Shown piece by piece: positions 17,701 through 25,615 of a DNA stretch of 50,526 nt. The stretch is from VMCP01 sp964492925 (lineage in GTDB: Bacteria; Bacteroidota; Bacteroidia; NS11-12g; UBA955): NCBI GenBank assembly GCA_964492925.1, contig CAZBMF010000002.1, positions 1 through 50,526 on the forward strand, written 5' to 3'. The translations under genes and the position numbers were made by a program. The first letter of the stretch is position 1, and every line of letters begins with the position of its first letter. A model generated the notes under the pieces. That model was not told where the DNA came from, searched no databases, and was given only the letters and a program-made list of their open reading frames with translations.

Positions 17701-18833
17701 GCAGAAGAGAACTTAGGTTGAATCACAAATTCACCAGTTAAATCAATAAATCCCCAGAAACCTCTAGTTTTAACAGGGGCAATTCCCTCATTAAATTGAC
17801 CATGATCCTCAAATTTGTTTTGAAAAGCATAATCCCCAGTTTTATTGATAACGCCAAATTCGCCGTCGATGTCTGTCCAAGCCAATCCATTGATAAACCG
17901 ATTGACCCCATCATATTGTGCAGGAATAACCAATTCACCCTGTTTGTTTATGAATCCCCACAAACCGTTTATTTTAACGGCCGCATATCCTTCATGAAAA
18001 TCATCAGCATATTCATAAGATGCTTTGATAACAAATTTTCCGGTTTGATCAATGAATCCATACTTTCCTTGTAATTCTACCAATGCCAAATCTTCTGAAA
18101 ATCCATGTGCTGAAGTGTATGTTGGTTTGATAATTACACGCCCATCCTTATCCATGAATCCCCATTTGCCTCCTTTTTTGAAGTTGATATACGAACTATT
18201 ACCGCCTTCTTTCCACTTGAAATAAGAATTTCCGTCGGCAAACATGATTCCTTTTTTGTTGATGTAACCCCACAAGCCAGATTGTTTTACATTCGCTAAA
18301 CCTTCACGGAAATTCCCAGCATCGTCATAATTATAATCAATTACCAAATTGCCTTTAATGTCGATATATCCCCATTTTTTGCCTTGTTTAACACAGGCCA
18401 TCCCTTCTTGAAAATCCCCACAATTGTCGTAAATCTCTGATGTTAAATTTTCGCCTTTGCTGTTGATGTAACCAAATTTGTTTTTCGACGAAACCCTAGC
18501 AAATCCCTCATGAAATTGACCAACTTCATTATATTTTGCCTCTGTTATCACCTTTCCAGATTCGTGAATAAACCCGTATTTCCCATTTTTTTCATAAAAT
18601 GCAATCCCTTCATGGAACCTTCCAATGAATTCAAATGCCGTATTTGAAATAACTCTTTTAGAAGTTTTATTCACCAAAATATAACTTCCATCTTGTTGAA
18701 GAAATGGTACAGATGTGCTATCGTAACCATTCGAAAAATAAGAAGATGCAAAATTTATAAAAAGTAAATTGATGGCGAAAATGAACCCTCTTTTTTGAAT
18801 AGATGAAAAATTGAAATGGTTTGATAAAGACAT
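14733..18833 (-). CDS. Giant WG-repeat protein, about 38 repeats
   Basis: A 1366-aa protein with an N-terminal hydrophobic segment (about residues 15-33, signal peptide or anchor), then almost only tandem WG repeats of about 34 residues. The unit reads roughly F-x-E-G-L-A-x-V-K-x-x-x-K-W-G-F-I-D-x-x-G-K-x-V-I-x-P-x-Y-D/E-x-A/V-G. I count 38 units, some degenerate (near residues 500-560 and 830-930). WG repeats are thought to form beta-rich binding surfaces outside the cytoplasm. No catalytic domain or sorting tail is present, and the last unit ends at the C terminus. TATTTTTG at 18866-18873 (minus) is its likely promoter. Function unknown. Confidence 0.9.
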   Translation of the reverse strand: MSLSNHFNFSSIQKRGFIFAINLLFINFASSYFSNGYDSTSVPFLQQDGSYILVNKTSKRVISNTAFEFIGRFHEGIAFYEKNGKYGFIHESGKVITEAKYNEVGQFHEGFARVSSKNKFGYINSKGENLTSEIYDNCGDFQEGMACVKQGKKWGYIDIKGNLVIDYNYDDAGNFREGLANVKQSGLWGYINKKGIMFADGNSYFKWKEGGNSSYINFKKGGKWGFMDKDGRVIIKPTYTSAHGFSEDLALVELQGKYGFIDQTGKFVIKASYEYADDFHEGYAAVKINGLWGFINKQGELVIPAQYDGVNRFINGLAWTDIDGEFGVINKTGDYAFQNKFEDHGQFNEGIAPVKTRGFWGFIDLTGEFVIQPKFSSASDFHNGIARIEVGGKADFINKSGNNIVASTFEFQYASEFKDGIARVKQNDLWGYINYASDILIEPTYSSARDFYDGLARIEKNGYFGFIDLQGKEIVEAIYEDAGNFNSGVAPVYVNGYWGYINNTGKTVIKEKYDQAFPFYNEIACVKSFDSFYFINLEGQKINTSVYEFATAFDQNGFAIVRDKGIYGIVDGTAKMVVQPKYGDIGSIYNNYFAAMQNGKWGVYHINGTEIIKPNYQEIGIISDSIVPFKDKNKWGFITVKNKLVSPAIYEQVGNFSQGTANVKINGKWGLIDTKGKYLIAPKYDDAGTYIENQLNVKLNNKWGYVDKYGNTIFIPKYSLVGNFDGNLAPVKVNDKWGYINTEGTMVVEPKYNFASDFKNGYSFVEKDQLYGMVNSDGVEIIAPSFEEISYFENDIANAKKDGKYGFINLSGEFVINAIYEEPSDFVDGLAKVKIGSNYGVINKNGQVVIQLIYEELGTFSAELKEVELVGAIGYKGIDGKLNEYVQPIFEMASNFHENKGIVKENGKTGVVDKNLNYIVKPIYNQIFPFEKDLAVFEDNGLFGILNNEGKVVLPAKYISIGKPISQLIRFVEGDLHGFMDLNGKLVIAPQFENARDFYHGLAAVEFEKKYGFIDAFGTPIVPYIYDNAFSFSEGLAAVKREKKWGFIDTLNNVIIPISFDEVFPFNEGLAAFKENGKFGFIDKKGNKVIQPNYADVQNFHEGYCGVNVVSKWGFINKTGTLVIPANYENIGSFSEGLAAVEIGKKWGFIDQTGKLVINTSFDEVGSFENGIANIKIGEFWGYIDKKGNAVVYRKPIYDVALSFEENYAPIKQLEKWGFIDKSFNFIIPPQYDQIQHFSEGLSKVESNGKINFIDPMGRIKIEIGENEVSKFKFGRCKILKNNLFGYINEAGVMEIAASFENCGDFHESLATVQQDGLWGYINTEGKIVIPVAFENANDFSNGLALVELGGRRFYIDENGTKYLQE

Positions 18834-18865
18834 TTGAGAAATTCTATTTTATGGTAGATTAACTT

Positions 18866-18873
18866 CAAAAATA
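18866..18873 (-). promoter_or_regulatory. -7 box for the WG-repeat gene
   Basis: The minus strand reads TATTTTTG, 33 bases before the start codon. The -33 element is not clear. Confidence 0.5.
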
Positions 18874-18905
18874 AAACCTATCTTTCAAATTACCACCATT
18901 TTACT

Positions 18906-19358
18906 TCACTCGCGATTTTTCGTATCTATGAAAATGGTTACCGGGCCATCATTGATTAAATTGATTTGCATGTCGGCCCCAAAAATTCCAGTTTGAATAT
19001 TCAATCCACTCAACTGCTTCAATGTTGCTACAAAATCATTGTAAATTGGAATCGAAATTTCTGGTTTCGCAGATCGAATAAATGAAGGTCTGTTTCCTTT
19101 GGCTGTAGATGCAAATAGGGTAAATTGACTAACTACCAATATGTTGCCGCCAATTTCTTTCACCGATAAATTCATTTTGCCCTCACTATCAGAGAAAATT
19201 CTTAAACCAATTAATTTGTTCGCCATCCAAACAATGTCTTCCTTTGAATCGCTGTTTTCAATGCCAATTAATACCATCAAACCCTTGTTGATAGAGCCAT
19301 GAATCTCATTGTTGATTGAAACTTCTGCCTTACTTACTCTTTGTATGATTGCCCTCAT
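18906..19358 (-). CDS. dtd: D-aminoacyl-tRNA deacylase
   Basis: A 150-aa DTD that hydrolyses D-amino acids (and glycine) mischarged on tRNA. The start MRAIIQRVSKAEV, the SQFTLFA active-site motif, GNRPSF, and the C-terminal FGADMQINLINDGPVTIFIDT with its Gly-Pro pair are all typical, and the length matches the family. It stands alone between the WG-repeat gene and the divergent mobA. Confidence 0.95.
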   Translation of the reverse strand: MRAIIQRVSKAEVSINNEIHGSINKGLMVLIGIENSDSKEDIVWMANKLIGLRIFSDSEGKMNLSVKEIGGNILVVSQFTLFASTAKGNRPSFIRSAKPEISIPIYNDFVATLKQLSGLNIQTGIFGADMQINLINDGPVTIFIDTKNRE

Positions 19359-19385
19359 TTCTATACAAAATTCATACTTTTCGGC

Positions 19386-19393
19386 TAAGTTTG
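19386..19393 (+). promoter_or_regulatory. -7 box for mobA-fdhD
   Basis: TAAGTTTG matches TAnnTTTG, 32 bases before the mobA ATG. Confidence 0.45.
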
Positions 19394-19425
19394 TTTATTC
19401 TTTTCATTTTTGAAAATAATACATC

Positions 19426-19968
19426 ATGGAATTGCCTGTAGGAATAGTGCTCGCCGCTGGAAAAAGTAGTCGAATGAAAGCCGATAAAGCCTTTCTGAAT
19501 TACCATTCCACTCCGCAATACATGCACGTTGAAAACGAACTTAAACCCTATTGTTGCCATGTCCAAATCAACGGATTTGCCAATTATCCCAATGCTTTAC
19601 ACGTCTTCAAGGATCTTGAAATTTACCAAAATAATGGACCAATCAGTGGCATTCTTACAGCTGTCTCTTTGTTTCCCAATCAATCACTTTTTGTTCATGC
19701 TATCGATTATCCATATATTCAATCTGACACGTTAAATGCATTGTTTCAACAGTTTTTGGCCTTTGATAAAACCGTTTGTTTTCGCCACCCAGATTCTAAA
19801 TTTTTGGAACCTTTAATTGCCATTTATCATAAAAATGATTTAGAGAAATTATTGGATTTCTACAATAGTGGACAATCTTCCATGAGGCATTTTTTAACAC
19901 AGTTGAATCCGTTAATTTTGAATCAAGCATCCGCCATTGAATTAACCAGTGTTGATGAACCTTTATGA
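19426..19968 (+). CDS. mobA: Molybdenum cofactor guanylyltransferase-like protein
   Basis: A 180-aa nucleotidyltransferase of the MobA group, which attaches GMP to Mo-molybdopterin to make the MGD form needed by DMSO-reductase-family enzymes. It has the N-terminal nucleotide loop GIVLAAGKSSRMKADKAF (6-23), a NGPISGILTAV segment (about 72-82) and HAIDYPYI as the metal-binding DxP-like site. It overlaps fdhD by 4 bases (ATGA) and precedes the FdhF/YdeP gene. That context supports MobA over MocA-type cytidylyltransferase. Confidence 0.8.
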   Translation: MELPVGIVLAAGKSSRMKADKAFLNYHSTPQYMHVENELKPYCCHVQINGFANYPNALHVFKDLEIYQNNGPISGILTAVSLFPNQSLFVHAIDYPYIQSDTLNALFQQFLAFDKTVCFRHPDSKFLEPLIAIYHKNDLEKLLDFYNSGQSSMRHFLTQLNPLILNQASAIELTSVDEPL

Positions 19969-20822
19969 CCAAATTTGAACTCATTCCAACTGAAATTGTG
20001 CGCGTTAACAATGGAAAAATTACCTATGAGAACGACATGCTTTCAGTTGAAGAACCGTTGGAAATAGTTTTGTCTTATTTTTATGAGGGACATTGGCTTG
20101 AGAAGAAAATTTCTGTGGTGATGAGAACGCCAGGATTCGACCGGAATTTAGCCATTGGTTTTTTGTATACAGAGGGCATTATCCGTGATTTTTCCGATGT
20201 AGATGAAATCAATTTTATAGAAAACTCCGACCTTGAAAATGGTTTGAGCTCAAATCAAGTGGTTTGCAAATTGAAATCTCACGTGCAATTTGATTTGCAA
20301 TCGGTTGAGCGGCATTTTTACACTACTTCGAGTTGCGGGGTTTGCGGAAAATCATCGATTGATGCCGTTAAAATTGCTTGTCCGATAATTGTCCCTCAAA
20401 ATAAGTGGAAATTGCCAATTCAAACCGTCTATCAATTCAATGATAGCATGATTTCAAATCAAAAGAATTTTAATTTTTCGGGGGGAATTCATGCTTCTGC
20501 ACTTTTCAATTTAAGTGGTGAATTTCTGTATTTGCGTGAAGATGTTGGTAGGCATAATGCCCTAGATAAAGTCATTGGCGAAGCCCTTGAAAAAAACATT
20601 GTTCCATTGTTTGATGTTGTGCTTTTTTTAAGTGGACGTGTAAGTTTCGAGTTGATTCAAAAAGCCAGTATGGCTGGTATTCGAATGATTTGTGCCGTTG
20701 GAGCACCTTCCAGTTTGGCAGTAGATTTGGCCCAAGAATTGGACATTACCCTTGTTGGTTTTTTAAGAGGAAACCGATTTAATGTGTATTCAGCACCTGG
20801 AAGGATTGATTTTAACATCTAA
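19965..20822 (+). CDS. fdhD: Formate dehydrogenase accessory sulfurtransferase FdhD
   Basis: A 285-aa sulfurtransferase that passes sulfur from a cysteine desulfurase to the molybdenum cofactor of formate-dehydrogenase-like enzymes. The swivelling-loop motif SCGVCG is present (Cys 124 and 127), as are RTPGFDRNLAIGFLYTEGII and REDVGRHNALDKVIG. It is translationally coupled to mobA. The only visible client is the next gene, 66 bases downstream. Confidence 0.94.
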   Translation: MTKFELIPTEIVRVNNGKITYENDMLSVEEPLEIVLSYFYEGHWLEKKISVVMRTPGFDRNLAIGFLYTEGIIRDFSDVDEINFIENSDLENGLSSNQVVCKLKSHVQFDLQSVERHFYTTSSCGVCGKSSIDAVKIACPIIVPQNKWKLPIQTVYQFNDSMISNQKNFNFSGGIHASALFNLSGEFLYLREDVGRHNALDKVIGEALEKNIVPLFDVVLFLSGRVSFELIQKASMAGIRMICAVGAPSSLAVDLAQELDITLVGFLRGNRFNVYSAPGRIDFNI

Positions 20823-20833
20823 AATATGACTTT

Positions 20834-20867
20834 TTTGCACATTCGTGCCTTGAATTTATTAGTTTTG
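20834..20867 (+). promoter_or_regulatory. Promoter of the FdhF/YdeP-type gene
   Basis: TTTG at 20834-20837, 22 bases, then TAGTTTTG at 20860-20867, 21 bases before the ATG. It suggests the oxidoreductase can be transcribed separately from mobA-fdhD. Confidence 0.5.
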
Positions 20868-20888
20868 AAATAAAGTAAACCAAAATAT

Positions 20889-23198
20889 ATGTCGAAAAAT
20901 AAAAACATCCCTAATTCTGAAAACCCTGAAACCCTGTTGGATTTGAAATTGACAAGGCCAAGTGATGCAGCCGCAGGAATAACAGGAGTTACAGTTGCTG
21001 TTAAGCATGTTTTTGGTGAAATGAATCCAGTTAGAGGTGTAAAAGCCTTATTTAAATTAAACCAAAAAGGAGGATTTGATTGTCCGAGTTGTGCTTGGCC
21101 TGACCCTGATGATGAGCGTTCTCCAATTGGTGAATACTGCGAAAATGGAGCAAAAGCGGTTGCTGAAGAAGCCACAACAAAGCGACTTACTGCCGAGTTT
21201 TTTGCAAAGAATAGCATCGCTGAACTTTCTCAACTCAATGATTATGAAATTGGTAAAAAGGGTAGAATTGCTGAGCCACTGTATTTGCCAGCGGGTGGAA
21301 CGCATTATTTGCCAATTAGTTGGGATAATGCATTTTCAAAAATTGCAAGTCATTTAAACAAACTTAATTCTCCCAATGAAGCTGTTTTTTATACTTCTGG
21401 CAGAACCAGTAATGAAGCAGCTTTTTTGTATCAGTTGTTTGTTCGTGAATTTGGTACTAATAATTTACCAGATTGTAGCAATATGTGTCATGAATCTAGT
21501 GGAGTTGCTCTCAATGAATCTGTTGGAATTGGTAAAGGTTCGGTGAAATTAGAAGATTTTTATGAGGCCGATGTCATCATGATTATTGGTCAAAATCCGG
21601 GCACCAATCACCCGCGTATGTTATCAGCGCTACAAAAAGCCAAAGAAGCAGGATCAACCATTATTTCCATCAATCCATTGCCAGAAACTGGTTTAGTGGC
21701 GTTTAAAGACCCACAATCAATCAAAGGTGCTTTAGGAATAAAAGCCAAACTCACAGATATTTTCCTTCAAGTTAAAATCAATGGCGATTTGCCTTTGTTG
21801 CAAGCGTTAGAATATTTGATGCTGCAAGAAGAAATGAAGAATCCAGGCACTGTTTTGGATCCACAATTTATTGAAAATCATACACATGGATTTGATGCTT
21901 GGAAAGAAAATATTCTCAAGCAAAATTTTGAATGGTTGGTAGAAAATTCTGGAATTTCTCTTGAACAAATACTTCAAACCTTTGAAGCAATTAAGAATAA
22001 AAAGAAAATCATTGCTTGTTGGGCAATGGGATTAACCCAGCATAAAAATGCAGTTGATACCATTAAAGAAGTAGTGAACTTGCTAATTGCTAAAGGCAGC
22101 ATTGGTAAAAAAGGCGCTGGTACTTGTCCTGTTAGAGGACATTCAAACGTACAGGGCGATAGAACCATGGGAATCTATGAAAAACCTCCGAAGGCATTTT
22201 TAGACAACATTGAAAAGTCTTTTGGTTTTAAACCTCCACATGAGCATGGTTTCGACGTTGTAGATTGCATCAAAGCCATGCATGAAGGCAAAGCCAAAGT
22301 ATTTATTGCAATGGGTGGAAACTTCCTTTCTGCAACACCCGATACTTTATACACTGGTGAAGCATTGAACAAATGTGATTTAACTGTTCAGGTGTCAACA
22401 AAATTGAACCGAAGTCACCTGATTACAGGCCAAGAAGCATTGATCCTTCCTTGTTTTGGAAGATCAGACGAAGATAAATTGAACGGTGAATTGCAATTTG
22501 TTACTTGTGAAAACTCAATGGGTGTTATTCAAATGTCGAAAGGAATGCTTAAACCAATTTCTGAGCATCTTTTAAGTGAACCCGTGATTGTTTGTAAAAT
22601 GGCAAAAGCCGTTTTAGGTTCTAAATCTGTGGTGAAATGGGATTGGTATATGGAACATTATGACAACATCCGTTGGGATATTGAAAGAACCATTCCAGGG
22701 TTTGATCATTACAATGATAGATCACGTTTGCCAGGTGGTTTTTATTTGCCAAATTCTGCTAGGGAGGGTGAATTTAAAACTTTAACTGGAAAAGCAAATT
22801 TCAATGTAGCTCAATTTGAACCAACTCAAGTGAAATCAGATGAATTGATGATGATGACCATCAGAAGTCACGACCAATTTAACACCACCATCTACGGGTT
22901 AGATGATCGTTACAGAGGGGTTCACAACGAAAGACGTGTCATTTTTATGAACGCCAAAGACATTGAGAAATTTGGATTCAAAGCCGGAGATAAAGTGGAT
23001 TTATACAATCATTTTGGCGGAATTGAGAGAGTTGCTAGGAATTTTATCATCATAGAATTTAGCATTCCAGAGGGATGTTCGGCAACCTATTTTCCTGAAA
23101 CAAATGTTTTGGTACCAATTGATTCTGTTGCAGAAAAAAGCAATACTCCAACCTCAAAAATGGTATTGCTCAGCTTGAGACCCCATGTAGTGGCATAA
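20889..23198 (+). CDS. FdhF/YdeP-family molybdopterin oxidoreductase
   Basis: A 769-aa catalytic subunit of the DMSO-reductase superfamily, of the FdhF/YdeP type. The N-terminal iron-sulfur region shows three cysteines (C65, C68, C84, in the family signature CPSCAWPDPDD), not the four of a classical [4Fe-4S] site. The Mo ligand is probably Cys200 in NMCHESSG (Sec in true FdhF). No internal TGA is present. Further blocks are IGQNPGTNHPRMLSAL, GTCPVRGHSNVQGDRTMG and the C-terminal cofactor-binding domain from about residue 640. There is no twin-arginine signal, so it is cytoplasmic. The substrate (formate or other) is unproven. mobA-fdhD context supports use of bis-MGD with sulfur ligand. Confidence 0.88.
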   Translation: MSKNKNIPNSENPETLLDLKLTRPSDAAAGITGVTVAVKHVFGEMNPVRGVKALFKLNQKGGFDCPSCAWPDPDDERSPIGEYCENGAKAVAEEATTKRLTAEFFAKNSIAELSQLNDYEIGKKGRIAEPLYLPAGGTHYLPISWDNAFSKIASHLNKLNSPNEAVFYTSGRTSNEAAFLYQLFVREFGTNNLPDCSNMCHESSGVALNESVGIGKGSVKLEDFYEADVIMIIGQNPGTNHPRMLSALQKAKEAGSTIISINPLPETGLVAFKDPQSIKGALGIKAKLTDIFLQVKINGDLPLLQALEYLMLQEEMKNPGTVLDPQFIENHTHGFDAWKENILKQNFEWLVENSGISLEQILQTFEAIKNKKKIIACWAMGLTQHKNAVDTIKEVVNLLIAKGSIGKKGAGTCPVRGHSNVQGDRTMGIYEKPPKAFLDNIEKSFGFKPPHEHGFDVVDCIKAMHEGKAKVFIAMGGNFLSATPDTLYTGEALNKCDLTVQVSTKLNRSHLITGQEALILPCFGRSDEDKLNGELQFVTCENSMGVIQMSKGMLKPISEHLLSEPVIVCKMAKAVLGSKSVVKWDWYMEHYDNIRWDIERTIPGFDHYNDRSRLPGGFYLPNSAREGEFKTLTGKANFNVAQFEPTQVKSDELMMMTIRSHDQFNTTIYGLDDRYRGVHNERRVIFMNAKDIEKFGFKAGDKVDLYNHFGGIERVARNFIIIEFSIPEGCSATYFPETNVLVPIDSVAEKSNTPTSKMVLLSLRPHVVA

Positions 23199-23223
23199 AT
23201 TTTTAAGGTTTTCCCTTAAAAAT
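23199..23223 (+). terminator. AU-rich hairpin after the FdhF/YdeP gene
   Basis: ATTTTTAAGG and CCTTAAAAAT form a perfect 10-bp stem with loop TTTTC immediately after the stop codon. There is no T tract behind it, so it is a weak terminator or an mRNA end-protecting hairpin. Confidence 0.45.
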
Positions 23224-23250
23224 AATGTTGTGTTTTGTATTTTTTAATAA

Positions 23251-23279
23251 TTGATTCTTTTAATCTAAAGCTAATTTTG
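23251..23279 (+). promoter_or_regulatory. Bacteroidota-type promoter for the T9SS protein gene
   Basis: TTG at 23251-23253, 18 bases, then TAATTTTG at 23272-23279, 39 bases before the ATG at 23319. Confidence 0.65.
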
Positions 23280-23318
23280 CAACCATCTAAAAATATTGCG
23301 TCTGTTAATTAATTGATT

Positions 23319-24656
23319 ATGAAAAATATTAAACTCCTTTGTGTAATCCTTTATAGTTTGGTAAATGGTGTAAATGCTCAAGTTAAATTTGAATTAATTG
23401 CAACTGCCAAAGAAGATACTGTGTTCTATGCACTCAAGTATCATGGACATGAAAAATTCAATGGCAATTCCATTACTTGCAATTGGTTTACCATGAGGGA
23501 GTCGGTTTATTTTTTCTCAGCTTATTGGAATGGCGGATTAAATTATCGTAGATATCCAGGTCCTTTTCCAGGTAATAAATATACCTTTAACCACAAGGTA
23601 AGTGCTGGTTATAATTTCGATGTATTTTTAGATTCTGGTCAGCAAGAAATTTTTGCATTTTGTGAAAATTTTGATAATATTCCAGATACGGTTCTGGTAG
23701 GGAATTTGGATGTTTATGGTTCATTTGGAGATAGCTCAGTTCGTTATTCTGTTTTCCCATCAAATCAGAGTGATTGTCCATTTGAGAGAGTTTATGTTCA
23801 AACAGGTTTGTCAATCAATGGAATTCAGTTAGGAAGCTTTGCAAATTCAACCTTACACCAATCTACCAGTTGTAATTTGGGTATTGTAGGAATAGTGTTC
23901 AATCAATATTCTTTAGAAAGAACTACTTTGGGAAGTTTGCTTCCAAATTGTTCTGATGGTCGTAAATGGAAGTCCTTCGGTTACCCCAAAGATGATCAAG
24001 TATTCTTTAATTTTGACTTAATGACAGACTCTGGCCAGCAATATTTTTCTGATTTTGTTGATGCAATTGATCCTGGTGATCATGTTTTTCTTGTTACTGC
24101 CAATAGAACAACCTTTGGTTATCCTACATTGAAATTAAAAAACACATTGAAGAACTTAGGATTAAGTGATGCGCAATTTTCTACAATTCAAAAATATAGT
24201 TCACCAGAAAAACCGGGATCTGACTTAATGGCTGCTTACGGAAGAAAGGGAATGTCTGCTGGAAAAATGAATTTTTTTGCTGGTTCGGCAAATGATTATA
24301 AACAGTACGAAATTTTTATCCTTCCAAATCAACCCATGGACACCGTTTTTTCATTTGCCCCATGTTATGAGGTGTTAACCAGGAAAATCATGGAACGTCA
24401 ACCTAAACCATCATCTGTTAAATCAATAGATAAATATATCTTTACCGCGTTTCCTAATCCTACCAAACAAAAATGGAATATTCTTTCTCCCAAAACACAA
24501 ACACTAACTTTGATGAATGCACAATTGCAAATTGTTAAAATGGTGAATGTTGTGGAAAATGAATTGTTTGAATTTGATGCTACCCATTTGTCTGATGGAG
24601 TGTACTTTTTAAAGGGCAATATGCTGACAATGAAGCTGCTGAAATCAACAAATTGA
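23319..24656 (+). CDS. Secreted protein with type IX sorting domain
   Basis: A 445-aa exported protein. A signal peptide ends at about VNAQ (residue 20). The body (20-370) is not a family I can name. The stretch DAIDPGDHVFLVTANRTTFG near residue 250 and the later GRKGMSAGKMNFFAGS recall ILEI/PANDER-like domains seen in some T9SS proteins, but this is weak. The last ~70 residues, beginning FTAFPNPTKQKWNI and ending DGVYFLKGNMLTMKLLK, are a T9SS type A sorting domain. The protein should therefore be released or attached at the cell surface. ATG 23319 is preferred to the TTG two codons upstream. Confidence 0.8.
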   Translation: MKNIKLLCVILYSLVNGVNAQVKFELIATAKEDTVFYALKYHGHEKFNGNSITCNWFTMRESVYFFSAYWNGGLNYRRYPGPFPGNKYTFNHKVSAGYNFDVFLDSGQQEIFAFCENFDNIPDTVLVGNLDVYGSFGDSSVRYSVFPSNQSDCPFERVYVQTGLSINGIQLGSFANSTLHQSTSCNLGIVGIVFNQYSLERTTLGSLLPNCSDGRKWKSFGYPKDDQVFFNFDLMTDSGQQYFSDFVDAIDPGDHVFLVTANRTTFGYPTLKLKNTLKNLGLSDAQFSTIQKYSSPEKPGSDLMAAYGRKGMSAGKMNFFAGSANDYKQYEIFILPNQPMDTVFSFAPCYEVLTRKIMERQPKPSSVKSIDKYIFTAFPNPTKQKWNILSPKTQTLTLMNAQLQIVKMVNVVENELFEFDATHLSDGVYFLKGNMLTMKLLKSTN

Positions 24657-24757
24657 GGATTTCCCACTTTACAATTCTAATAATTTTTGCTTTTCTTTGA
24701 TGGAATTTGTTGCATTACAAATTTACCGTTTAACTAGAAAGCAGATAATTATATAGA

Positions 24758-25615
24758 ATGAATAATTCTTCGGAAAAGCCATCAAGATGGCTTATTGTGT
24801 GGGCCGGTTTAAGCATATTGTTGCCAATGATGGCAATCTATGTCTACAGTTGTAGCTCCGATACCATTAAAGTGGGTCAATTTGAGGTAAAGCAAATTAA
24901 TGGAAATCAAGACCTTGATTTGTTAATTGCAGAAATAGACCAATCGAAAAAAGTAAAGGAGTCTAAAGAAAAAACAATTAAAAGAATAACCCTTGATTCT
25001 AGCGGTAATTTAATAGATGCCAATCTTTTAAGCGATACAACCAAACACAGAATTCTGTTGATTGGTGACTCTGAAATTGGTGGTTTGAGATATTCTATAA
25101 ACGATTATTGCAGAGAAAACGGACATAAAATTGTACTCGCTGTAGAATGGTACTCCGCAACTACCTTTAACTTTGGTCGTTCCGATACCATTGACAAAAT
25201 TATTGACCGTTACAAACCAACGTATATATTCCTTGTTTTAGGATTAAATGAATTGTATGCCAAGGATTTGAAAGCGAGAAAAATTGCGGCAAATCAGTTG
25301 TCTGAAAAACTTAAAGGAATTCCTTATACTTGGATTGGTCCGGCAAACTGGGATGAAGATTTTGGAATCAACAAAGTTTATGAATCTGCCGCAGAACCCG
25401 GTACCTATTTTTGGTCTAAAAATCTAACACTAACCCGCTCAAAAGATGGTAGACACCCCGATAACAAAGGGTATAGAATGTGGATGGATAGCCTCGCGGC
25501 CTGGGTTCAAACTTCTGCCAAATATAAAATTAAAATGAGGGTGCCTAAAAAACGTGCCCGTCCGTATCTTTCTCCTGTAATCACCATTAATGCTGCTAAA
25601 TACCGTGGATACTAA
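24758..25615 (+). CDS. Membrane-anchored SGNH/GDSL-family esterase-like protein
   Basis: A 285-aa protein with one N-terminal membrane helix (about 11-31), then a periplasmic SGNH-hydrolase domain. It shows the nucleophile block GDSEIGG (Ser105), LGLNEL (Asn164) and the DxxH pair in DGRHP (Asp230, His233). The C-terminal tail is basic (KMRVPKKRARP). Its end overlaps the MBOAT gene by 26 bases, so the two are coupled. In such cassettes the SGNH partner moves an acetyl group delivered by the MBOAT protein onto a cell-wall sugar. That role here is inferred. Confidence 0.8.
   Translation: MNNSSEKPSRWLIVWAGLSILLPMMAIYVYSCSSDTIKVGQFEVKQINGNQDLDLLIAEIDQSKKVKESKEKTIKRITLDSSGNLIDANLLSDTTKHRILLIGDSEIGGLRYSINDYCRENGHKIVLAVEWYSATTFNFGRSDTIDKIIDRYKPTYIFLVLGLNELYAKDLKARKIAANQLSEKLKGIPYTWIGPANWDEDFGINKVYESAAEPGTYFWSKNLTLTRSKDGRHPDNKGYRMWMDSLAAWVQTSAKYKIKMRVPKKRARPYLSPVITINAAKYRGY

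Noticed and set aside
14733..18833. CRISPR or satellite DNA suggested by regular spacing
   Set aside because: The periodicity is protein-level WG repeats in one long open frame. Nucleotide copies are diverged and there are no unique spacers.
20889..23198. Selenocysteine in the FdhF-like protein
   Set aside because: The reading frame is uninterrupted and the Mo-ligand position is an ordinary Cys codon (Cys200).
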